Below, one piece after another: positions 1 through 7,111 of a stretch of DNA of 13,714 nucleotides. Position numbers and translations under genes: made by a program. Position 1 is the stretch's first letter. The number at the start of each line of letters is the position of its first letter. The stretch covers positions 1 to 13,714 of the forward strand of contig RBNI01004623.1 in assembly GCA_003990745.1 (NCBI GenBank), given 5' to 3'. This DNA is from Jimgerdemannia flammicorona. Lineage: Eukaryota; Mucoromycota; Endogonomycetes; Endogonales; Endogonaceae. The notes below the pieces were generated by a model, which ran no database searches, was not told where the DNA came from, and saw only the letters and a program-made list of their open reading frames with translations.

Positions 1-11
1 AAAAAAAAATC

Positions 12-840
12 AAAGAAGCCAACAGCCCTTAGGCTTTACTAGTTATATTAGCCCTGAGAAAAGGAAGCAAACCAGGAGAATTTGCATTAAGACTCTTCAC
101 CAATTACAGAAAGCTCAATCTGGCTACAAAGAAGGATTCCCAACTACTGCCCCTCATCAGTAACATCCTTGTAATTCTGGGAGATGAAGTACAGTATTAT
201 AGTATCTTGGATTTATACTCAGGATTCTATAAGATTGACCTCACTAAAGCAGCAAGTGAAAAATCAGCCTTTATCATCCCAGATGTCAGATAGAATCTAT
301 TTCTATCTGCAAATGCTATTTAGAATATGCAATACACTAGTAAGCTTTCAGTGAATGATGTATAAAATCTTCCACTATAATATGAGAAGATAGATAATAG
401 TTTATGTGAGTAATGTTATTATCTACAGTAAAACAGCTAAAGAATATCCATAGAATATCTAGTAGATAATAGATAAACTAAGGAAGTATGGCCTATATAT
501 CAAGTTTAAAAAGTGCAAGTTTGTGGAAATTATATCTCCTATCTTGGTCACATCATCAACCAAGATGGAATATACACAGAACAGACCCACTCAAGATTCA
601 AGCAGTAGCAGCATACCCAAGGCCCACTACTGTTATAGAAGCCCAAGCCTTCATGAGACTTGCCTCATACTACTACAGATTAATCAGAAGATTCTCTAAT
701 ATTGCAGGCTCAATTTACAAACTCGATAAGAAAGATATTAAGTTCCAATTGACTGACAGGTAACAAGAAGCCTTTGATGAGCTCAAGATCAGACTGACTC
801 AAGCACTCATCCTCAAAAGACCTGATTGGATCCAAGAATT
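12..840 (+). pseudogene. Ty3/gypsy reverse transcriptase domain, broken
   Basis: The product was the polymerase that copies the element RNA into DNA. From about base 12 the frame beginning at base 12 reads through the fingers region, with NYRKLN (about 102-119) and a following LDLYSGFYKIDL stretch (about 210-242). At about 280-350 the frame fills with stops. The palm motif is found one frame over: at 403-414 the YxDD box reads YVSN, so both catalytic aspartates are lost, each by G-to-A changes. The connection domain resumes in another frame from about 557. There AAYPRP, SYYYRLIRRFS and KLDKKD (about 607-740) match the family pattern of a proline-rich linker followed by YYRxFI..FS. A TAA lies at 761-763. 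The domain is non-functional. Confidence 0.9.
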
Positions 841-844
841 CATC

Positions 845-1205
845 CAGCAGACAGATGTAAGTATATAAGAACTAAGAGTAGTTCTGGCTCAGAAGAAAGA
901 CAAAGTAAAGTATGTTATCATATATCTAAGCCAAAAAACCCAAGGAGCAGAAAAGGAATATAAATCCTATAAGCTTGAATGTCTTGCAGTCATCTGGGCT
1001 GTAGAGAAGTTCCACTACTATTTCACAGAAAGACATTTCACTATTCAGACAGATCACTCAGCCCTTAATTAGCTACTGATCACTGTATAATCCAAAGGAA
1101 TCTATGTTAGATAGATTATGAAGTTGCAAGCTTATGATATAACTATTGTGTACCACTCTGGAAGAATCAATACCAATGTAGATGCTCTCTTACAGATACT
1201 CTAAA
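845..1205 (+). pseudogene. Ty3/gypsy RNase H domain, nearly intact
   Basis: This domain degrades the RNA strand of the RNA-DNA hybrid during reverse transcription. It lies directly after the RT connection in the same frame (codon starts at 854 and so on). The three acidic positions of the family are all present: Asp in TDVS (854-856), Glu in KLECLAVIW (977-979) and Asp in QTDHSAL (1052-1054). Stops interrupt it (TAA at 866-868 after TDVSI, TAG at about 1070), and these could each derive from a Gln or Trp codon. It is the best preserved part of this relic, but its parent polyprotein is broken on both sides. Confidence 0.85.
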
Positions 1206-1209
1206 GGAC

Positions 1210-2425
1210 TCCTAACCAGCAAATCAACCATGAATAAGAAACTCTCTAATGAAATTATTATCTATCTGAGATAGCAAAAGTTGCTCCAATATCTGATAGA
1301 ATAGATAAAAATGATTATTAACAGAACATAGAAACAATTTGAGACTGATGGAGAAACACTAAAGAAAGAAAAGCTACTAGTTATACCTGAATATAAGAAG
1401 GAGCAAGTAATGAAATCAGTATATGAACTTGGCCATCTAGGAGGAACAAATATATTTGATAAAGCAAGAAGAACAATGTGATGACCAGGAATAGAGGATG
1501 ATATCAGACAATTTATCAAGACCTATGATAGATGTCAGAAACAGAAGTAAGACTAATGAAATCAGGCTTCAGGATCAGCACATATAGAACTATACTCTTT
1601 GCACACATTGTAATAGATATAATTGGCCCCCTACCCTTGACTTTGAATGGTAACTGATATATCATTATATATAATTATAGACCTTTTTATGAAATAGATA
1701 GATGCAGGATCCCTCAAAGAAGCTCATGTATAGTCAATCACTAATTTCTTCTATAAGAAATCATCTGCTGATTCAAGACTCCAATATAAGTAAAAATAGA
1801 TAGAGGAATGAAATTCATGAACCAGTTCTTTGAGATTCTCTACAAGAAGTACAAGATACAGTACATTTAGACTATAGTCTATCACTCTCAGGAAAATGAA
1901 CAAGCAGAAAGAACTAACAATAGCCCCAATAATATCATTAACAAGATCTGCAATAACTATAAAAACTGAGATCACTATCTGCTAAAAGCATTATCTGCTC
2001 TTCAGAATATCTGATCATAAAGTACCTATTTTACCTCTCAAGAGATACTGTTTGAAGAAGAACATCTCAAGGAACCTTATCATCCAATAGAGATACTATA
2101 TAGAAATATATAGATACAGAAATCTAGAGACTATACTGAATCAGAAAGAAGGCTGAAAATTACATAACCAAGGCACAGACACTATAATAGAATAATGCAG
2201 AGAAAACTCACAAGTCCCTGGAGATTCAAAATAGGAGACAAAGTTCTGATATATCAGAATATGATAGAAGTTTCATAGTCATGAAAACTGAAGCCTAAGT
2301 GGGAAGGACCTTATCTGGTGCAAGATATAAAAAACCACCTTTTGGTTATAAAAACTCTCAGACACAATCATCCTTACTACTATTTATTGAAACTGACTCA
2401 AGAAGTATTATAGCTAGTCAACAAA
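1210..2425 (+). pseudogene. Ty3/gypsy integrase with GPY/F-like C-terminus, broken
   Basis: The integrase would insert the cDNA into the host genome. The N-terminal zinc-binding region reads in the frame of 1425: a GHLGG histidine motif at about 1431-1445 and TYDRCQKQK at 1521-1547. One of the two Cys positions of the HHCC finger appears replaced by Tyr. Two TGA codons at about 1479-1484, just before PGIEDDI, sit where tryptophans are usual. The catalytic core follows in a different frame with Asp at 1616-1618 (DIIGPLP), Asp at 1799-1801 (DRGMKF) and Glu at 1907-1909 (QAERTN). The last two are separated by exactly 35 codons, the D,D(35)E spacing. The C-terminal WEGPYLV (2300-2320) is the GPY/F-like module. 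No chromodomain was recognised after it. Confidence 0.87.
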
Positions 2426-2510
2426 GTATGGCCACAGTCCTTAATATCACTAGTACTGTACAATGAGCCATAGAAAGACAATAGGGTACTACTGAGCTAC
2501 TTATAATTGA
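2426..2510. other. Unassigned spacer after the integrase
   Basis: This short stretch follows the last recognisable Ty3/gypsy integrase residues. It contains stops in all plus frames and no clear polypurine tract or LTR start. It could be the decayed 3' end of the same element or the edge of the next one. Confidence 0.3.
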
Positions 2511-3370
2511 GGAATCCTTCAACAGTATTCAAAGTATAGTACAGATACATTTGTTACAAATTTCACACTTCAAGGTCTATTGGAACTGAACTAAGTTTCA
2601 AGTATACTTCAAGTTGAGACAGTTACTAAACTTACAGTCAGAGATAGAAAAAAAGATAACTATATTAAAAAGTGTCAGCTCTCTAATACTCAGATCACAA
2701 TTGCCAAATGAGTCAACAAGTTCTTCAAGGATGATGAGTCAGCTCTAGCTCATCTTTATGGAGTCATCTCAAGAGACTTTGAATACATCAAGAGATACTA
2801 TTAAAAGAATGTAATAGTACAAATTATAAAGTACAAAGAGATACAAATTGTTGAAGCTTGGGAGTTTGAGTAAATAAGATGTTTTAGAGATAAATTATCT
2901 ATTTAGAAAGAAGTTATAATGATTGATCTGAATTAGAAACATGAATCAGAAGAATAGATATATGATTGTAGTATTTGAATCTGATTTCCAAATATAGTAT
3001 AGCCTTACAAATAGTAGCTATAGTATTTTGTAATCATTAAAGTTTTAGCAATTATCAAAGCTTTAGCAGATATTAAGGATTTAATATTTATAAAAAGTGA
3101 CTCATAACTTAGCCAACTTATAGCTAGCAAACTTATATAAATATCTCTAGTATCTAGAGTAAATAAACCTCAGATCAAAATAGTTTAAAAGTAAAGAGAA
3201 AGTAAAGGAACTAGTAAGCCTATAGATAGATATACTCTGAACTCACTCAACCCTATATTCCAAGAACTCTGTGGAGTCAAGAAGATTAAGTTTTCAAGAT
3301 ATAGAAATCTAACATACTTATCTAGTTATGTATCTGCTATATTATAATAACTTAAAAGTAATAAAAGAGT
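2511..3370 (+). pseudogene. Decayed coding-like region, not recognised
   Basis: I do not recognise this product. Read in the frame starting at 2511, about 280 codons give a plausible protein-like text, interrupted only by stops of the kind expected from RIP-like decay (mostly TAG and TAA at Gln-like positions, some TGA). It is Lys, Ile and Gln rich. One segment at about 3030-3120 (IKALADIKDLIFIKSDS) faintly resembles the strand-helix pattern of an RNase H-like fold, but that is weak. It lies between the plus-strand pol and the minus-strand pol and could be an accessory ORF, a gag, or part of a third element. The choice of frame rests only on its lower stop density and amino-acid make-up. Confidence 0.35.
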
Positions 3371-3394
3371 ATTCTTTTTTATATATATATTATT
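3371..3394. repeat. AT dinucleotide tract at a relic boundary
   Basis: A T-run followed by a (TA)n tract lies where the plus-strand coding-like region stops and the minus-strand pol relic begins. It may mark an old insertion junction or simple AT drift. Confidence 0.4.
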
Positions 3395-4480
3395 TTGAAA
3401 TAAAACAATTCTAATGATAAAACTTGATATAATTATTAGTAGTAATTGTGAATTTCAAACTTGAATTAAGATTTTACAAAATAGAAATATAGTTTAGATA
3501 TTTTTTAAGTTTCTGAAATACTTATTAATAAAAGGAATTTTGATTTATAATATATAATAGTCTATATAATATCTTTTTTATGAGATTTTGAAGTAGTTTA
3601 GTAATTTTATATAATAACTAGCTAAGTTAAGAAAGAATTTTACTTTTATAAGTTTTGATTACTCTGGTCATTTTTGAATTATCTCTAACTTGTTTAAACT
3701 TACTGAAATTCTTAATATAGTAAAAAAACTCACATTTCTTATAATTTATATATATAAAACTAGAGAAATATACTTGAGATATCCTTTTTTAGTTATATTA
3801 AAAATTAGAAGATTATCAGGATATACTAATGAGAAAAAAAGAATTAATTTTTAAATATATATTATTTATAACAGTCTGAAATATTGTAAATATAGTAATA
3901 AGTCCAAATACTAGAACTAGAATTTAAAGAGAGTTATAAATATAGTCTTGTAGATTTTTTCTGATATAATTCAAATTTGATAATATTTAGATGTAAGATC
4001 TAGCTTAGAAAAATACTTAATATTCTAAGAGTATTAAAGTTTTTATCAATAAGAGATAATAGATATATATTAGTTTTTAACTCTAAGCATATTAAATATA
4101 TATATAGTAGTTCATATATATTTATATAGCTTTCTCCTTCTTAACAAATAGAACTAGTAAACTAAGAGATATATAACTTTCTAAATTAAATAATCTCTTA
4201 AGCTAGTAGTTCTTCTAGTTCTTTCTTAACAGCTTTTATTTTAAAAAATATATATAATATATATATTCCTTAGATAATATAGCTTCTGAGATTAGTTTAA
4301 TTTTATATTTCCCTTATTGTTAGTATACTTATCAAATTAAATCCGAAGATTTTCCACTAAGTTTAAGGAATAACTTTGCTAATTTTGATATTTGTATTTG
4401 ATATACTAAGCCTAAAGATTTAATGAGATAAATAATTAAATATTTTGTAACCTTTTGACAAAGTAACTATAGGCTCAAGC
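3394..4480 (-). mobile_element. Second Ty3/gypsy pol relic, inverted and extremely decayed
   Basis: On the minus strand this AT-rich block holds the pieces of a second Ty3/gypsy pol, running from high to low coordinates. From about 4300 a linker-like text leads to AVKKELEELLA (4233-4201), the usual helix just before the RT fingers. LFVKKE follows shortly after in another frame. The palm box at 3823-3812 reads YPDN, with the second Asp changed to Asn. Further on, FQKLKKYLNYISIL (about 3530-3480) matches the AF..LK..L..PIL segment before RNase H. At 3443-3429, TTNNY stands where TDASDY-type residues are expected. The relic ends near 3394, inside RNase H. Frames change repeatedly and stops are dense, so no long ORF remains. 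The region from about 4300 to 4480 is less certain. This copy differs from the plus-strand one and is more decayed. Confidence 0.75.
3760..4240 (-). pseudogene. Reverse transcriptase core of the inverted Ty3/gypsy relic
   Basis: This is the best anchored part of the inverted relic. AVKKELEELLA lies at 4233-4201, and VLFVKKE follows about 50 bases later on the minus strand. SLIDKNFNTLR (about 4060-4025) corresponds to the family's LPLID..L..L segment. FGLITIFTIFQ is the degraded FGL.NAP.TFQ motif, and YPDN at 3823-3812 is the altered catalytic box. These occur in the right order and at spacings close to the family norm, which random AT-rich DNA would not give. At least three frames are needed to read it, and several Gln or Trp codons now read as stops. 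It encodes nothing functional. Confidence 0.75.
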
Positions 4481-4748
4481 TAATCTATATTAGTTTATTA
4501 TCTTGTAATTTATTTTTATTGAAATAGTATATTATAATATCTATAACTTCTATAGTCTAAAAATTATTATTGAAATATCTTAATTATAAAGCAACTTAAT
4601 ATATAGTAGGATAGCCTGACTATTTTATTATTTAAATATCAACAATCTTGATATATAAAAGTATAACTTGCTTAATCAATAAATAATTACTTATTACTTC
4701 AGTAATTCTCTCTAACTCTATAATAAAGATTATAAGTCCTATAGTAAA
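4481..4748. other. AT-rich stretch without a recognisable gene
   Basis: This is very AT-rich DNA with stops in all frames. It could hold the decayed protease or gag end of the inverted Ty3/gypsy relic, or the 5' leader or LTR of the copia-like element that follows on the plus strand. I see no motif that decides between them. Confidence 0.4.
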
Positions 4749-5499
4749 GTGAATAATAATATAGATACCTCCAATATATATACTATACTATATTATATAA
4801 TATCAACTAATACTAAAAGTAGAAGTATATCAGTTCTAAGTAGTATAAGTAAAATAGAACTCAGAATGAGTACTGATAGTATAAGTATACCTATTATAAT
4901 AGTTATAATAATTATCATTTCTGTAGCAGTATTAACAATAATAGTAAAGAGGATGGTTTCTATCTTTAATAGTAAGGACTATGTTATATAAATATATCAT
5001 ATGAAGAATCATTTAGAGAAATATAGTTTAGAGGACTACTGGAAGCTATAGGTACAAATAATGAAATATAATACTATAAAGATTTTTAGAGTACTAAGAG
5101 AGATTATGTTCACTCTTTTGATTATATAAATGAAGCTCATAATTAGTACTATAATAGTAAATAAAGTCTGGAAGTTCTTATATAATTACTATCAATATAT
5201 ATCTACATCAAACAGATTCTATCTAAAAGTACAACTATTTAATCTCTAAATGAAGACTAAGAAGAGTATCTAAGACTATACTGATCAAGTTGATAAGCTG
5301 ATGAATTAAGTAAACTCCCTTACATCTATGCTAGTAGATATTATCAAAGATAAAGATAAGGCCTTAGGCCTTTCTGAGATATATAATATAGTTGTTGCCA
5401 CTATGAGGGAATCTGGCAAGCTATCAGACTATAAGTATCATTATAAGTCTTTAAATAAGAAATCAAGACTAGATGGTAATATAATATAAATAATATAAC
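4749..5499 (+). pseudogene. Decayed Ty1/copia-type gag, cut off at its 3' end
   Basis: Gag would form the virus-like particle. In one frame (codon starts at 4749 and onward) the region reads through to about 5490 with RIP-like stops. FNSKDYVI, a stop, then IYHMKNHLEKYSLEDYW (about 4950-5030) follows the copia Gag pattern, in which a 'G.NY..W...M...L' helix opens the UBN2/DUF4219-type domain; the stop sits at the usual Trp. VNKVWKFLYNYY (about 5156-5190), then KVQLFNL and MKTKKSI, then DQVDKLMN and VNSLTSM (5280-5330) follow the order of helices of that family. The first 60 codons are low-complexity Ser/Ile and may not be original coding sequence. The text stops at about 5499, where composition changes abruptly. 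No zinc knuckle is present, so the element is interrupted there. Confidence 0.68.
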
Positions 5500-5505
5500 A
5501 GTGAC
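5495..5505. other. Insertion junction: decayed DNA meets younger element
   Basis: Left of here the sequence is AT-rich with dense TpA. Right of here it has ordinary C and G content and long open frames. The first TG on the right is at 5502-5503. If an LTR begins there, the five bases before it (AACAG, 5497-5501) would be the target-site duplication. Confidence 0.6.
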
Positions 5506-5798
5506 CCCAGAATGATGACATCAGTACAGAAGACAGCCTTTTCTTGCAAGCCACTAGATCGAAGCACAAGATGATCATACAGCATACAAGATGAGCAATG
5601 ATGACCAACTGTGAGTCATTGCGACCACAGCACAAGCATCCTGAAGAATAGAAAAGAAGGATCAAGGAACTGCAGTAGTAGCAACCAACAAGAACCACCA
5701 ATCCCAAAATAGCTCAAAGACTTACCACAAACGAAATATCTGCTGTCCACCAAACCTCAAGGTCAAGGAACCACCAAGATATCTTGGTTGAAGAAAGG
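5506..5798 (+). other. Region upstream of the orphan ORF, possible extension
   Basis: There is no clean gene here. In the frame of the downstream 258-codon ORF this stretch is protein-like but has a few stops: TGA at about 5595, TAG at about 5649, and two adjacent TAG codons at about 5676-5681 inside a CAG/CAA run. The last two are exactly what CAG-to-TAG mutation in a poly-Gln run would give. The ancestral ORF may therefore have started near 5510. From about 5682 the frame is open into the ORF. A TGACATCA box lies at 5516-5523. Confidence 0.35.
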
Positions 5799-6560
5799 AT
5801 GTTCCAAGACATCAGAAGAGCCATGGGGACCCACTCAAGAAGGACTCCTAGTGTCAACCTGAGTACTGCGGACCCCTATCACTTCATCCTCTACTGCCAT
5901 GAAATGGAAACAAGGATCACCATTGCTACTGAATGCCTCCAAATGTGGCAGGAGTATGAAATAGAAAACCTCCTCTGCCGGAAGTTCCCACAGGCCAGCA
6001 CCCAAGAGCTACAAGATACCACTCCCATGGATATATGTGAAACAAGAACAGCTAAAAAGATCCATCAGATCTTCAGGCATGCACCATGGTCGATCCCCAA
6101 CCTGGAGTATGTTAGAGTCTCAGACTTCAGAGACCTGTCATCCTGCTGCATCAATGCACTAGAAGCCAGGGCAGCTACAGAAGCCCAGTCCGCTATCACC
6201 CTCAACAGTAAAGAAGTAGAAGACTTCTGGCACCCTATCCTTCAGGACAACCCAGACCAATTCCTGCAAGGATTGATCTCAGTATTCCAAGGCCCAAGCA
6301 TCCGGGTTAGACCCCCCCAAGACCGCACATTTGTTCCCTATTTTGTGGAAGAGAACCTCATAGACTGGAGAGCTCCAGATCTTGTTCCCGATTTTCCCAC
6401 CACTGCCGAATGTGATGATGTCATTGGTGATGACATCATCTCGCGTGACATCAACACACGCGAAGCATGCAAAAATGACGAATTTGCAGATCTCATCTCC
6501 TTCAGTGATGATGATGATAATGATGATGAAGCCCCCATAGTCCTGAACTTCCTGCTCTAA
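5799..6560 (+). CDS. Orphan ORF of unknown function, acidic C-terminus
   Basis: I do not recognise this protein. The frame is open from about 5682. The first ATG in good position is at 5799 (a TTG at 5784 would add five residues), and the stop is TAA at 6558-6560. It encodes about 253 residues with no stop, frameshift, signal peptide or membrane segment. The middle is Cys- and Trp-containing (ECLQMWQEYEIENLLCRKF, CCINALEARAATEAQ). The C-terminus has an acidic run (DDDDNDDE, 6507-6530) from a GAT repeat. It looks like a soluble, possibly nucleic-acid or protein-binding factor, but that is a guess. The ORF ends seven bases before a TGT that could start an LTR. Alternatively it lies within the U3 part of a 1.5 kb LTR. 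It is the longest intact frame outside the LINE. Confidence 0.6.
   Translation: MFQDIRRAMGTHSRRTPSVNLSTADPYHFILYCHEMETRITIATECLQMWQEYEIENLLCRKFPQASTQELQDTTPMDICETRTAKKIHQIFRHAPWSIPNLEYVRVSDFRDLSSCCINALEARAATEAQSAITLNSKEVEDFWHPILQDNPDQFLQGLISVFQGPSIRVRPPQDRTFVPYFVEENLIDWRAPDLVPDFPTTAECDDVIGDDIISRDINTREACKNDEFADLISFSDDDDNDDEAPIVLNFLL
6414..6440. repeat. Perfect 11-bp inverted repeat, 5-base loop
   Basis: GATGATGTCAT (6414-6424) and ATGACATCATC (6430-6440) are exact reverse complements around TGGTG. The right arm contains TGACATCA (6431-6438), a near match to the bZIP CRE/ATF box. It lies inside the orphan ORF. Confidence 0.7.
6442..6462. repeat. Second small inverted repeat, CGCGTG/CACGCG
   Basis: CGCGTG (6442-6447) pairs with CACGCG (6457-6462) across nine bases. 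Another TGACATCA (6446-6453) overlaps its left arm. It is immediately next to the 11-bp dyad and keeps CpG sites in otherwise CpG-poor DNA. Confidence 0.5.
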
Positions 6561-6570
6561 GTTCTTTGTT

Positions 6571-6662
6571 ATACTAGATAATGCCAGCACTGGTATTCTG
6601 AGGTGACATGAAATTGTTCCAGCACTGGCATTTTGATGTAATACTAAATAATGCCAGCCCTG
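6571..6662 (+). repeat. U3-type direct repeats (ATACTA-ATAATGCCAGC)
   Basis: A 22-base unit at 6571-6592 recurs at 6641-6662 with two differences. Between them CCAGCACTGGCA (6619-6630) repeats the core in near-palindromic form. Such repeats are typical of LTR enhancer regions, but no binding factor can be named. Confidence 0.55.
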
Positions 6663-6733
6663 AAACTCAGTAGTTTTAGTTATTGGAATTTATATTTAGC
6701 TTTATATCTTAGCAACTATTGATTTATATTTTG

Positions 6734-6741
6734 TATAAATA
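6734..6741 (+). promoter_or_regulatory. TATA box of the putative LTR promoter
   Basis: TATAAATA stands in the expected place, about 250 bases before the leader and downstream of the U3 repeats. It would direct transcription of the genomic RNA starting some 30 bases on, near the tandem AGTCAAGTT repeats. Confidence 0.5.
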
Positions 6742-6760
6742 CCCCTCTTATTTCCTCTGA

Positions 6761-6766
6761 AATAAA
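6761..6766 (+). terminator. AATAAA polyadenylation-type signal in the LTR
   Basis: AATAAA lies 20 bases after the TATA box. In a 3' LTR copy it would direct 3'-end formation. Its closeness to the TATA box suggests a short R region or a signal sitting in U3. Confidence 0.4.
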
Positions 6767-6770
6767 GTCA

Positions 6771-6801
6771 GTCAAGTTTGAGTCAAGTTCAAGTCAAGTT
6801 C
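6771..6801 (+). repeat. Tandem AGTCAAGTT repeats in R/U5
   Basis: Three near-identical copies of a 9-11 base unit (GTCAAGTTT, GAGTCAAGTTC, AAGTCAAGTTC) lie just after the polyadenylation signal. They mark the probable start of the transcript. Confidence 0.6.
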
Positions 6802-6993
6802 ACCTACACATACTTCCTTGCAAGCAATCTAAGAGATAACAAGACAGTTAAAGATAAGAAGTTTGAGGACTATAAGACCTTGGGAAGGCACTCTAATAAG
6901 AACTTGCTTATAACAAACTTGAGTTAGTCTAAGAGATACACCTTGAAGAGAATCTGGCATATTTGAAGGACTCAGCAACCACTATGTGACAAC

Positions 6994-7015
6994 TTGGTGC
7001 CCATTGGCTGGTGAT
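6994..7015 (+). other. Primer-binding-site-like sequence
   Basis: TTGGTGCCCATTGGCTGGTGAT begins three bases after the LTR-terminal ACA at 6991. It has the TTGGnGCCC form common at the primer-binding sites of Ty3/gypsy elements. I did not match it to a specific tRNA 3' end. Position and form support it; identity is open. Confidence 0.45.
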
Positions 7016-7111
7016 TCAAGATGAATCCCTCACTTTCAAGCTGAAAAACGAACAACCCCCACAATAACTACCCTGACTACAAGAGTCACCCCTGCAAGAA
7101 TTCAAGACAAG

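Larger units (their letters stand above)
1..2425 (+). mobile_element. Decayed Ty3/gypsy retrotransposon, pol part only
   Basis: This is a partial Ty3/gypsy LTR retrotransposon. The window opens inside the reverse transcriptase. RNase H, integrase and a GPY/F-like C-terminal segment then follow in canonical Ty3 order. The order RT-RH-INT separates it from Ty1/copia, where integrase precedes RT. Reading moves through several frames (3, then 1, 2, 3 and 2, counted from base 1), so several indels have accumulated. Many stops sit where Gln or Trp is expected, and the DNA is rich in TpA. This fits C-to-T mutation on both strands, as in RIP. No gag, protease or LTR was found with it in the window. 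Its left part lies upstream of base 1. The element is certainly inactive. Confidence 0.9.
6567..6991 (+). repeat. Putative 5' LTR (short model, TGT...ACA)
   Basis: This is a 425-base block starting TGTTA and ending TGACA, an imperfect terminal inverted repeat differing by one transition. Inside are a TATA box, AATAAA and tandem repeats in promoter-R order. A primer-binding-site-like sequence and gag follow it, as after a 5' LTR. A competing model starts the LTR at TG 5502, giving about 1.49 kb with the orphan ORF in U3; this fits the composition step at 5500. The 3' LTR is outside the window, so neither model can be confirmed here. Confidence 0.5.

Noticed and set aside
1..9. Nine A residues at the window start, as a possible LINE tail
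   Set aside because: RT coding text of the Ty3/gypsy relic begins at once in the same strand, so there is no evidence for a LINE ending here.
1262..1975. Minus-strand frames of 74-85 codons across the integrase relic
   Set aside because: They lie opposite clear integrase motifs on the plus strand and are hydrophobic only because of the A-rich complement.
3360..4750. Centromere-like or origin-like AT-rich DNA
   Set aside because: The AT richness is explained by a decayed retroelement. No satellite array or ordered repeat was seen.
1..5499. Reassigned stop codons (TAG as Gln) instead of decay
   Set aside because: All three stop codons occur, frames shift repeatedly, and catalytic aspartates are also lost. 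The nearby 5799-6560 ORF is free of stops, so mutation explains the pattern better.
5441..5707. Minus-strand frame of 88 codons with Cys and hydrophobic runs
   Set aside because: It spans the composition junction at about 5500 and overlaps two plus-strand coding patterns. No start context, signal or family supports it.
6279..6590. Minus-strand frame with a run of Ile
   Set aside because: The Ile run is the complement of the GAT repeat encoding the acidic tail of the plus-strand ORF, so it is a shadow.
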